DNA of 5,563 nucleotides from an uncultured Oscillospiraceae bacterium (GTDB lineage Bacteria > Bacillota > Clostridia > Oscillospirales > Oscillospiraceae): assembly GCA_934643765.1 (NCBI GenBank), contig CAKUCT010000126.1, positions 1 to 5,563 of the forward strand, read 5' to 3'. The translations under genes were made by a program, and so were the position numbers. Shown here one piece after another: positions 1 through 5,563 of this stretch. Positions within the stretch are counted from its first letter, which is position 1; each line of letters begins with the position of its first letter. Under the pieces are notes generated by a model that saw nothing but the letters and a program-made list of their open reading frames with translations, was not told where the DNA came from and made no database searches.

Positions 1-503
1 CAGAACGGATCAAAGGACTCGATACAGAACGAACCCTTGTAGCTGTCCAGCCGCTCGCAGACGGCCTTGGAGAGCGCAAGGTGATTGCCCTTGGCGCTTT
101 TGAGCTCAATGATGAGCGGTGTCGCGGCTTCAAACAGGGCCAGCACCTCATCAAACAGCGGAATCTGTTCGCCGGTTCCTTCCAGACGCAGCGCCTTCAG
201 TTCGTCCAGCGTCAGATCTTCAATCATGCCGGGCTGGCCGGTGCAGCGCGAGAGGTCGGAGTCGTGGAACACGGCGAGCGTGCCGTCCTTTAAAAGATGC
301 ACGTCCAGCTCTGCGCCCCAGCCATGCTCGATGGCCCGGCGGAAGGCGGGGAGGCTGTTTTCCGGCACCTGCGGCTTGTCGTGATAGCCCCGGTGGGCAA
401 AGCGCTGCGCGCGCAGCGCGGGAAGAAGCGGATGATGGCGCCTGCCCTGCAGAGCCAGGACATAGAGCGCGGCAAGAATCAGTAAAATCAGGAGCAGAAT
501 CAT
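1..503 (-). CDS. Glycerophosphodiester phosphodiesterase, membrane-anchored (C-terminus beyond window)
   Basis: The gene starts at ATG 503 and is still open at the left edge, giving the first 167 residues; the C-terminus is missing. An AAAAGAAGG ribosome site at 511-519 supports the start. Residues 1-18 are almost purely hydrophobic (MILLLILLILAALYVLAL) and are followed by RRHH, so this is an uncleaved membrane anchor. The GDPD TIM-barrel follows: HRGY at 37-40, PENS at 47-50 (Glu48), ELD at 65-67 (Glu65, Asp67), FHD at 79-81 (His80), LIIELK around Glu133, and ESFDP at 162-166. These are the catalytic His pair and metal ligands of the family, which hydrolyses glycerophosphodiesters to glycerol-3-phosphate and an alcohol. 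Positive charge just after the anchor suggests the enzyme domain faces the cytoplasm. It is the last visible gene of the operon, 24 nt after the MFS stop. Family assignment is firm; the substrate head group is not known. Confidence 0.93.
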   Translation of the reverse strand, partial: MILLLILLILAALYVLALQGRRHHPLLPALRAQRFAHRGYHDKPQVPENSLPAFRRAIEHGWGAELDVHLLKDGTLAVFHDSDLSRCTGQPGMIEDLTLDELKALRLEGTGEQIPLFDEVLALFEAATPLIIELKSAKGNHLALSKAVCERLDSYKGSFCIESFDPF

Positions 504-527
504 AAATATGCCTTCTTTTGAAATGTA

Positions 528-1877
528 TTAGTCGTCCATATCTTCGAATGCTTCCAGGCCCTTCTTCGCCTCCGCTTTCACATCGCCGTGCCGGACGAAG
601 CACATCGTGACAAACGACAACGCGACAAAGAAGGCGGCATACGGGAACAGAACCTTATAGCTGACATTGCGCATCAATGTGCCGGCCAGCACCGGCGTGA
701 CCACCTGCGCGGCCATGGAGGCCGTATAGTAGTAGCCGGTGAACTTGCCGGTATCAGAGCCGCGGCACATCTCAACGACCATCGGCAGCGAGTTGACGTT
801 GATCGCGGCCCATGCAAGGCCGACGAGCGCGAAGACCAGAAACATGACGGCGTTGATGGAGGAGAAAGTAGTCGTGAGCACATAGCCGAGCGCGAAGCAG
901 ACGGAAAGCAGGATGGTGCCGAATTGGATGGTCCGTTTCCGGCCGATTTTCGCGGCCAAGGCGCCAATGGGAATATACGAGACGATGGCGCCGCCGGTTG
1001 CAATCAGAAGGCAGGTCGACGCGCCGCCAAGACCCTGGCCCATGACGGTGTCAACGTAGGTGGTGAACCAGGTCGTCACGCCGTTGTAGCCGATGAACCA
1101 GAAGCTGATGGAGGCAAGCAGGAAGCCAAGGCTCCGCTTGACGGGTGCGGGAAGCACCTCGTGGCCGGAGGCGTCCTCGGTTGCAAGGTTCCACTCGGGG
1201 TGCTGCGCCTCCAGCTTCCGGTTCTCTTCGGCAAGCTTCGGCTCCTTGATGGTCAGGAACAAAATGGCGACGGAGAGGAACATGATGGCCGAGACGACGA
1301 GAAACAGCGGCTGATAGTCAAGCCGCGCAGCACTGTCCAGACCCAGCGCGGCAAGGCGCTTTTTGGAGTAGAGCACGGCCGCAACGCCAAGATAAAGAAT
1401 GCCGCCGACCGCGCCCATGAGATTGATGATGGCATTGCCGCGCGAGCGAAGGGGCTTCGGCGTCAGATCCGGCATCAAGGCCACCGCGGGCGAGCGGTAG
1501 GTGCCCATGGCGATGAGCAGCAGGCCCAGAACAATGACAAACGAGGCCAGCTTCAGAGGGCTGGGGTTCGCGGCGTAGCTGTTGTCGATCAGCGGAAGAA
1601 GATTCATCAGAATCACCGCGCAGCCGGTTCCAAAGAGGATGTAGGGCATGCGCTTGCCGATTTTTGTGTTGGTCCGGTCGGACAGCGCGCCGAAAAACGG
1701 CAGCAGGAACAGCGCCAGAATGTTGTCCGCCGCCATAATCGCGCCGGAGAACGTCTCGTTCATATGGAACGTCTTGGTCAGGATGAGCGGGATGATATTG
1801 TCATACATCTGCCAGAAGGCGCAGATGGACAAGAAGGCAAGGCCGGTCAAGATGGTGCGTTTGTTGTTGAGCTTCAT
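528..1877 (-). CDS. MFS transporter, GPH/SLC45-like
   Basis: This is a 449-residue polytopic membrane protein with about 12 hydrophobic segments in two halves. The halves are joined by a hydrophilic loop at roughly 210-249. A major-facilitator loop motif lies between helices 2 and 3 (GALSDRTNTKIGKRMPYI, 63-80), and its echo in the second half is GALAAKIGRKRT at 305-316. The shape of the first motif and the segment YRSPAVALMPDLTP (127-140) resemble the sugar:cation symporter/SLC45 type carriers, which are common in clostridia. The start is ATG 1877, overlapping the HAD stop as ATGA, with its own GGAG site. An in-frame ATG 54 nt upstream is rejected because it lies inside the HAD gene and would add a charged non-membrane tail. 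Substrate cannot be read from the sequence. Being sandwiched between a phosphatase and a glycerophosphodiesterase hints at a glycerophosphodiester, glycerol or sugar substrate. Confidence 0.9.
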   Translation of the reverse strand: MKLNNKRTILTGLAFLSICAFWQMYDNIIPLILTKTFHMNETFSGAIMAADNILALFLLPFFGALSDRTNTKIGKRMPYILFGTGCAVILMNLLPLIDNSYAANPSPLKLASFVIVLGLLLIAMGTYRSPAVALMPDLTPKPLRSRGNAIINLMGAVGGILYLGVAAVLYSKKRLAALGLDSAARLDYQPLFLVVSAIMFLSVAILFLTIKEPKLAEENRKLEAQHPEWNLATEDASGHEVLPAPVKRSLGFLLASISFWFIGYNGVTTWFTTYVDTVMGQGLGGASTCLLIATGGAIVSYIPIGALAAKIGRKRTIQFGTILLSVCFALGYVLTTTFSSINAVMFLVFALVGLAWAAINVNSLPMVVEMCRGSDTGKFTGYYYTASMAAQVVTPVLAGTLMRNVSYKVLFPYAAFFVALSFVTMCFVRHGDVKAEAKKGLEAFEDMDD

Positions 1878-2677
1878 GGCGCAATCTCCTTTATTTCGTT
1901 GTATACGGCGCGGATATCGGGAAGAATCCAAGTGGGCTGCACGTGATATTTTTCAATGTCGGCCATGACGCCTTCGCCGGAGAGGACAAACACGGTGTCA
2001 ATTCCGGCGTTCACGCCGCAGGCAATGTCGGTATAGAGCCGGTCACCGATGAGGCAGGTTTCGTCCTTGCCCGCGCCGAAGCGCTCCATGGCGTAGAGCG
2101 CCATCTCCGGCTGGGGCTTGCCGATGACCTTCGGGCGGCGGCCGGTCGCGGTGCAGAGCATTTCGATGACGCTGCCGCAATCCGGCGCGCTGCCGTACCA
2201 GGTGGGGCAGACCATGTCCGGATGCGTGGCGATGTAGTCCGCGCCGCGCATGAGCAGAATGCAGCAGTCCTCCAGCTTCTGATAGGTGAGCTCGGTGTCA
2301 TAGCCGAGCAGGACCGCGCCTACCGTATCGTCCGGCCGTTCGGCGATTTTGAGACCGGCGGCGCGCAGCTGGCGCTTGAGAGACTCCGTGCCGCAGACAT
2401 AATAGACCATGCCGGATGGATACGCCGCTTTCAGATAGCGGATGGTGGCGTCGGCGGAGGTAAAAAACTCGTCCGGCTGCGCCGCAATGCCCATGGCCTG
2501 CAGCTTTTCAAGATAGCGGTCGATGCCGCGCGAGGAGTTGTTGGTCAGAAAGACGTAGCGTCCGCCGCGCGCTTTGACGGCGTGCAGGAAATCGAGCGTT
2601 CCGTCAAACAGCCGGTCTCCGAGATAAATGGTGCCGTCCATGTCGAGCAGGAACAGCTTCTTTTGCGAAAGTGTCAC
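1874..2677 (-). CDS. HAD-IIA family phosphatase (NagD/AraL/glycerol-phosphatase type)
   Basis: This 267-residue cytoplasmic enzyme has full family length and all HAD motifs. Motif I is DMDGT (12-16; nucleophile Asp12, acid/base Asp14), motif II is LTNNSS (44-49; Thr45), motif III is GKPQPEM (186-192; Lys187), and motif IV is GDRLYTDI (211-218; Asp212 and Asp217, Mg2+ ligands). The long cap insertion between motifs II and III, with THPD at 151-154 and a DCGS substrate loop at 166-169, places it in subclass IIA. Members dephosphorylate small phosphates such as p-nitrophenyl phosphate, sugar phosphates, phosphoglycolate or glycerol-3-phosphate. The start is a GTG at 2677, since no ATG is available, with GAGGT 6 nt upstream. 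It is the first gene of the operon and its TGA overlaps the MFS ATG. Glycerol-3-phosphate is a guess from the GDPD neighbour; a generic housekeeping role is possible. Confidence 0.93.
   Translation of the reverse strand: MTLSQKKLFLLDMDGTIYLGDRLFDGTLDFLHAVKARGGRYVFLTNNSSRGIDRYLEKLQAMGIAAQPDEFFTSADATIRYLKAAYPSGMVYYVCGTESLKRQLRAAGLKIAERPDDTVGAVLLGYDTELTYQKLEDCCILLMRGADYIATHPDMVCPTWYGSAPDCGSVIEMLCTATGRRPKVIGKPQPEMALYAMERFGAGKDETCLIGDRLYTDIACGVNAGIDTVFVLSGEGVMADIEKYHVQPTWILPDIRAVYNEIKEIAP
1885..1892 (-). promoter_or_regulatory. Ribosome binding site of the MFS gene, inside the HAD gene
   Basis: The minus strand reads AAAGGAGA here, with GGAG ending 8 nt before ATG 1877. The site lies in the last codons of the HAD gene, and the ATG shares bases with the HAD stop (ATGA). 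This decides the start of the carrier and suggests translational coupling of the two genes. Confidence 0.85.
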
Positions 2678-2683
2678 GATAGT

Positions 2684-2688
2684 ACCTC
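2684..2688 (-). promoter_or_regulatory. Ribosome binding site deciding the GTG start of the HAD gene
   Basis: The minus strand reads GAGGT, 6 nt before the GTG codon at 2677. No ATG in the same frame lies upstream, and the HAD motif I begins only 11 residues downstream, so GTG is the natural start. Confidence 0.75.
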
Positions 2689-2735
2689 GTATGTTTTATA
2701 GTTAAATCTGAAAATTGGAGATACGCCCCAAATTC

Positions 2736-2764
2736 ATTATAGCTTTGCGCGGGCCATTTGACAA
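2736..2764 (-). promoter_or_regulatory. Sigma-A promoter for the HAD-MFS-GDPD operon
   Basis: Read on the minus strand, there is a -35 box TTGTCA at 2764-2759 (5 of 6 to consensus), a 17-nt spacer, and a perfect -10 box TATAAT at 2741-2736. Transcription would begin near 2729-2731, leaving a leader of about 50 nt before the GTG at 2677. The -35 box overlaps that of the opposite mutY promoter. Prediction from sequence only. Confidence 0.75.
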
Positions 2765-2786
2765 GCGCGCAAAAGGCGGATACAAT
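2758..2786 (+). promoter_or_regulatory. Sigma-A promoter for mutY
   Basis: A perfect -35 box TTGACA at 2758-2763, a 17-nt spacer and a -10 box TACAAT at 2781-2786 (5 of 6) form a near-consensus housekeeping promoter. The start of transcription is expected near 2793, giving a leader of about 30 nt. The -35 box is shared with the divergent operon promoter. Confidence 0.85.
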
Positions 2787-2803
2787 ACAGCGGAAAAGAA
2801 GCG

Positions 2804-2816
2804 AAGGAAGGGGGAG
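2804..2816 (+). promoter_or_regulatory. Purine-rich ribosome binding site of mutY
   Basis: The stretch AAGGAAGGGGGAG ends 6 nt before ATG 2823. It fixes the mutY start there rather than at an in-frame ATG at 2715, which lies upstream of the promoter and so would not be on the transcript. Confidence 0.85.
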
Positions 2817-2822
2817 TTTGCC

Positions 2823-3857
2823 ATGGAGCGGTTACCGGAAGGACTATCGAAGCGGCTTCTGGCCTGGTATGCAGCTGGGCACCGGGAGCTTCCCTGGCGG
2901 CAGGACCGCGAGCCTTATCATGTGTGGCTGTCGGAGATTATGCTGCAGCAGACAAGGGTTGAGGCTGTGAAGGGCTATTACGCGCGGTTCCTGGCGGAGC
3001 TTCCGACGATAGAAGCGCTGGCCGCCTGCGACCCGGACAGGCTCAACAAGCTCTGGGAGGGGCTTGGCTATTACAGCCGCGTGCGGAATCTGCAGAAGGC
3101 GGCAAGAGTGATTGTGGAGGATTACGGCGGGCGCTTCCCGGAGACCTATGAGGCGGTGCGCGCGCTGCCCGGCATCGGGGACTATACGGCAGGGGCCATC
3201 TGCTCGATCTGCTTTGAGCTGCCGGCGCCGGCGGTGGACGGGAACGTGCTGCGGGTGTTGTCGCGCGTGATGGAAGACGAAGCACCTGTTACGAACCAGA
3301 AAACAAAAAACGCCTACCGCGAAGCGCTGCTTCCCGTTTATGAGGCGGGGCCGCGCGGAGAGCTGACGCAGGCGCTGATGGAGCTTGGCGCGATGGTCTG
3401 CGCGCCAAACGGCGCGCCGCAGTGCGAAAGCTGCCCGCTGCGCATGCTTTGCAGAGCCTACGCGCACGGCTCGTGGCAGGCGTACCCGGTCAAGGAAGCG
3501 AAAAAGGCGCGGAAGATAGAGGAGAAAACCGTTTTTTATCTGACGTGCGGGGACGCGCTTGCCGTCTGCAAGCGGCCGGCGAAGGGGCTTCTTGCCGGGC
3601 TCTGGGAGCTTCCGAATGTGGAGGGAAAGCTGGAGGCGGCGCAGGCGCTTTCGTTCGTGGAAAAAGCCGGATGCGAGCCCGCGGAGCTCGTGAAGAGCGT
3701 GGAGCGGGTGCATATTTTCACGCATATCACCTGGCAGATGCGCTGCTATTATATTGTATGCAGGCGGAAAGCCGAGGCGTTTTTCTGGGCGGACGCGCGC
3801 AGGCGCGAAACGGATGTGGCGCTGCCGACGGCGTTCCGGATGTTTGTGGAGGAATAA
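2823..3857 (+). CDS. mutY: A/G-specific adenine DNA glycosylase MutY
   Basis: MutY removes adenine mispaired with 8-oxoguanine, preventing G:C to T:A mutations in the base excision pathway. The 344-residue protein has the whole architecture. LPWR is at 23-26, the helix with catalytic Glu38 is at SEIMLQQT (37-44), the helix-hairpin-helix is LPGIGDYTAGAI (115-126), and catalytic Asp139 is in VDGNV. The [4Fe-4S] cysteines are 193, 201, 204 and 210. The C-terminal NUDIX-like 8-oxoG recognition domain (about 230-344) carries GLWELPN (259-265) and the FTHITW loop (299-304), matching the FSH loop of the family. The first cluster spacing is C-X7-C rather than the usual C-X6-C. The gene is alone on its strand, driven by its own strong promoter and closed by a terminator 6 nt downstream. 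Identification is secure. Confidence 0.97.
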   Translation: MERLPEGLSKRLLAWYAAGHRELPWRQDREPYHVWLSEIMLQQTRVEAVKGYYARFLAELPTIEALAACDPDRLNKLWEGLGYYSRVRNLQKAARVIVEDYGGRFPETYEAVRALPGIGDYTAGAICSICFELPAPAVDGNVLRVLSRVMEDEAPVTNQKTKNAYREALLPVYEAGPRGELTQALMELGAMVCAPNGAPQCESCPLRMLCRAYAHGSWQAYPVKEAKKARKIEEKTVFYLTCGDALAVCKRPAKGLLAGLWELPNVEGKLEAAQALSFVEKAGCEPAELVKSVERVHIFTHITWQMRCYYIVCRRKAEAFFWADARRRETDVALPTAFRMFVEE

Positions 3858-3863
3858 CAATGC

Positions 3864-3909
3864 AAAAAAACCGCCGCTTGGCAGCCTTTGCTGCCAAACG
3901 GCGGTTTTT
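3864..3909. terminator. Bidirectional intrinsic terminator between mutY and trpB2
   Basis: A CCGCCG/CGGCGG outer stem (3871-3876 with 3899-3904) and a TTGGCAGC/GCTGCCAA inner stem (3878-3885 with 3890-3897) are separated by one C/A mismatch and closed by a 4-nt loop. Five T residues follow on the plus strand (3905-3909). Seven A residues precede it (3864-3870), which become a T run on the minus strand. It therefore ends mutY from the left and the trpB2 transcript from the right. Confidence 0.93.
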
Positions 3910-3944
3910 GGTCAAAGAATCATTTGAGAATGTCTGCCGAAATC

Positions 3945-5315
3945 TTACCCAATCTGCGGCAGCGTGGCAAAGCTTTTCTCCAGCTGCTCGTCGGTGGGGA
4001 TGGTGTCGGTCATGATACCGTTGTTGTAGGATTCATAGGCGTAGAGATCGAAGTAGCCCGTGCCGGTGAGACCGAAGAGGATGGTCTTTTCTTCGCCTGT
4101 TTCCTTGCACTTGAGCGCCTCATCGATGGCCGCGCGGATGGCGTGGCTGGATTCAGGGGCGGGGAGGATGCCTTCAACGCGCGCGAAATACTCTGCCGCT
4201 TCAAAAACGCTCGTCTGCTCGACGGCGCGCGCTTCCATGAGGCCGTCATGGTAGAGCTGAGAAAGCGTCGAGCTCATGCCGTGGTAGCGCAGGCCGCCGG
4301 CGTGGTTGGCCGAGGGAATGAAGCCGGAGCCAAGCGTATACATCTTCGCCAGCGGGCAGACCATGCCGGTGTCGCAGAAGTCGTAGGCAAACTTTCCGCG
4401 CGTGAAGCTCGGGCAGGATGCGGGTTCGACGGCGATGATGCGGTAGTCTTCTTCGCCGCGCAGCTTCTGACCCATAAACGGTGCGATCAGGCCGCCGAGA
4501 TTCGAGCCGCCGCCGGCGCAGCCGATGATGATGTCGGGCTTGACGCCGTATTTATCAAGCGCGGCCTTGGCTTCCAGACCGATGACCGACTGATGGAGCA
4601 GAACCTGGTTCAGAACGCTGCCGAGAACATAGCGGTAGCCGGGCGTCGTGGTGGCGACTTCCACGGCTTCGCTGATCGCGCAGCCAAGAGAACCGGTCGT
4701 GTTGGGGTCCTTCTCCAGAATTTTGCGGCCGACGTTCGTGGTGTTCGACGGAGAAGGCGTGACGCTTGCGCCATAGGTGCGCATGACCTCGCGGCGGAAC
4801 GGCTTCTGCTCATACGAGCACTTGACCATGTAGACCTTGCAGTCCAGGCCCAGGTATGCGCACGCCATCGAAAGAGCCGTACCCCACTGGCCGGCGCCGG
4901 TTTCGGTGGTGACGCCCTTGAGGCCCTGCTGCTTGGCGTAATACGCCTGGGCGATGGCGGAGTTCAGCTTATGGCTGCCCGAGGTGTTGTTGCCCTCGAA
5001 CTTATAGTAGATTTTGGCCGGGGTGCCGAGCTTTTTTTCAAGGCAGTAGGCTCTGACCAGCGGAGACGGACGGTACATTTTGTAGAAGTCCCGGATTTCC
5101 GACGGGATTTCAATAAACGGAGTGTCGTTGTCCAGCTCCTGGCGGATCAGCTCGTCACAGAACACCGGGCGAAGATCGTCATAGCCCATGGGCTTGCCGG
5201 TGCCGGGGTTCAGCAGGGGCGCGGGCTTGTTTTTCATATCCGCGCGGAGATTATACCATGCCGTGGGCATTTCAGATTCGGAGAGATAGATTTTGTACGG
5301 GATTTGTTCAGACAT
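3945..5315 (-). CDS. trpB2: TrpB2-type tryptophan synthase beta-like PLP enzyme
   Basis: This 456-residue fold-type II PLP enzyme is longer than classical TrpB (about 400) and has the extended N-terminus of the TrpB2 group (YKIYLSESEMPTAWYNLRAD at 7-26). The PLP lysine is Lys116 in GSHKLNSA, the catalytic glutamate is Glu138 in ETGAGQWG, the phosphate loop is GGGSN (268-272), and a late GTGYFD (418-423) sits near the cofactor ring. Family members condense indole with L-serine to make tryptophan; TrpB2 proteins often work without TrpA, and no trpA is visible here. The start is ATG 5315, with AAAGGTGG ending 8 nt upstream. An in-frame ATG at 5474 is rejected because it would translate the T-box. 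Expression is controlled by the upstream Trp T-box. Other activities, such as serine deamination, cannot be excluded. Confidence 0.93.
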   Translation of the reverse strand: MSEQIPYKIYLSESEMPTAWYNLRADMKNKPAPLLNPGTGKPMGYDDLRPVFCDELIRQELDNDTPFIEIPSEIRDFYKMYRPSPLVRAYCLEKKLGTPAKIYYKFEGNNTSGSHKLNSAIAQAYYAKQQGLKGVTTETGAGQWGTALSMACAYLGLDCKVYMVKCSYEQKPFRREVMRTYGASVTPSPSNTTNVGRKILEKDPNTTGSLGCAISEAVEVATTTPGYRYVLGSVLNQVLLHQSVIGLEAKAALDKYGVKPDIIIGCAGGGSNLGGLIAPFMGQKLRGEEDYRIIAVEPASCPSFTRGKFAYDFCDTGMVCPLAKMYTLGSGFIPSANHAGGLRYHGMSSTLSQLYHDGLMEARAVEQTSVFEAAEYFARVEGILPAPESSHAIRAAIDEALKCKETGEEKTILFGLTGTGYFDLYAYESYNNGIMTDTIPTDEQLEKSFATLPQIG

Positions 5316-5362
5316 GTTTTGGTCCACCTTTCTTTGTATTTGCACAGAGTTTTGTGGGACTG

Positions 5363-5410
5363 AAAAAACAAAAACTCCTGTCCCACAGTAACGAACTGCT
5401 GGGACAGGAG
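5363..5410 (-). terminator. T-box regulated intrinsic terminator
   Basis: On the minus strand the 5' arm CTCCTGTCCCA (5410-5400) pairs with TGGGACAGGAG (5385-5375). It is extended by CAGT/ACTG past one bulged G, with a TCGTT loop, and followed by a T-rich tract at 5374-5363. The 5' arm is the same segment used by the antiterminator, so the two folds exclude each other. Without uncharged tRNA-Trp this hairpin should stop transcription 48 nt before the trpB2 start. Confidence 0.93.
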
Positions 5411-5563
5411 ATGAAATCTTCCTGCGGTGCCACCCGGCTTGACGCTTGCGCGCCCACTTTGCGTATGCCAACACATACCGGCCCTTGATAACGGAGCGCC
5501 AGCTCCGGCTTGCCTACTTGGTTCGGCGCGCCCTCAGAAGCCCATTCGGCAACCGCCCTGCGC
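5363..5563 (-). promoter_or_regulatory. T-box riboswitch, tryptophan-specific (5' part beyond window)
   Basis: This leader senses uncharged tRNA-Trp and controls trpB2. Reading the minus strand, the 3' side of stem I carries GAA followed by UGG at 5544-5542, the Trp specifier codon in the expected context. Next come AGTAGG, a CGGAGC/GCTCCG hairpin (5507-5502 with 5497-5492) followed by GTTATC, and a stem III hairpin GTATG/CATAC (5478-5474 with 5467-5463). The T-box core GGGTGGCACCGC lies at 5435-5424. Its bulge UGGC (5432-5429) would pair with the NCCA tRNA end, and the variable C matches the G73 discriminator of bacterial tRNA-Trp. In the antiterminator, GGG (5435-5433) pairs with CCC, and GCAGGA (5425-5420) pairs with TCCTGT in the terminator's 5' arm, leaving the 7-nt bulge. 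The 5' half of stem I and the promoter lie outside the window. Confidence 0.93.

Noticed and set aside
402..419. Perfect 18-bp palindrome GCGCTGCGCGCGCAGCGC
   Set aside because: It lies inside GDPD codons for an Ala/Arg/Leu-rich stretch (ALRAQ region). It has no T run and no second copy was noticed, so it is probably a by-product of GC-rich codons.
588..1946. Plus-strand open frame of 452 codons opposite the MFS gene
   Set aside because: It has no ribosome site or promoter, and its composition is charged and repetitive (many D, G, R, H, Q), typical of the antisense of GC-rich codons. The minus strand encodes a clear transporter.
2690..2700. Second AT-rich -10-like box (TATAAA) on the minus strand close to the HAD start
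   Set aside because: No acceptable -35 box lies at 16-18 nt. It would leave a start site only a few bases before the ribosome site, and a much better promoter exists at 2736-2764.
1943..2701. Plus-strand open frame opposite the HAD gene
   Set aside because: It is a shadow of the HAD gene, with all HAD motifs on the other strand, and has no promoter or ribosome site.
2715..2822. N-terminal extension of MutY from ATG 2715
   Set aside because: It starts upstream of the mutY promoter and covers the -35 and -10 boxes. The family N-terminus begins at ATG 2823, next to a strong ribosome site.
3888..5363. Plus-strand open frame of 491 codons opposite trpB2
   Set aside because: It begins inside the bidirectional terminator, has no ribosome site and no recognisable domain, and is fully explained as a mirror of trpB2.
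5316..5474. N-terminal extension of TrpB2 by 53 residues from ATG 5474
   Set aside because: The extension would translate T-box stem III, the antiterminator and the terminator. The ATG at 5315 has a proper ribosome site and matches the family N-terminus.

Overview
The window looks like chromosomal DNA from a GC-rich low-branching Firmicute, most likely a gut clostridium of the Oscillospiraceae/Ruminococcaceae type. The reasons are a textbook T-box riboswitch, strong AGGAGG-type ribosome binding sites, consensus sigma-A promoters, and protein styles common in that group (clostridial MutY, SLC45/GPH-like MFS carrier, membrane-anchored GDPD, TrpB2). This taxonomic call is an inference; no rRNA or other marker gene is present. 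All genes look intact except at the left edge. There are no insertion sequences, CRISPR arrays, tRNAs or phage genes.

Layout. From 2677 leftward runs a tight three-gene minus-strand operon: a HAD-IIA sugar/glycerol-phosphate phosphatase (1874-2677), an MFS carrier whose ATG overlaps the previous stop as ATGA (528-1877), and a glycerophosphodiester phosphodiesterase (1-503, C-terminus outside the window). Rightward from 2823 runs mutY (adenine DNA glycosylase, 2823-3857). The 145-bp gap between the HAD gene and mutY holds two divergent sigma-A promoters whose -35 boxes lie on top of each other. mutY and the next gene converge on a bidirectional intrinsic terminator (3864-3909).

The right part is a solitary tryptophan synthase beta-like gene of the TrpB2 type (3945-5315, minus strand). 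It is preceded by a T-box leader (5363 to beyond 5563) with a UGG (Trp) specifier. The T-box bulge is UGGC, whose variable base pairs with the G discriminator of bacterial tRNA-Trp. The antiterminator and terminator can be traced base by base and are mutually exclusive, so the gene should switch on when uncharged tRNA-Trp accumulates.

Functionally there are three units. The first is a possible phospholipid head-group salvage operon: import of a glycerophosphodiester by the MFS carrier, cleavage to glycerol-3-phosphate by the GDPD, and dephosphorylation by the HAD enzyme. The substrates are inferred from gene association only. The second is oxidative DNA damage repair (MutY). The third is a tryptophan-starvation-controlled enzyme that probably makes tryptophan from indole and serine. 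Nothing here is clearly a new system. The most interesting points are the shared -35 promoter pair, the Trp T-box on a stand-alone trpB2, and the carrier/GDPD/HAD association.
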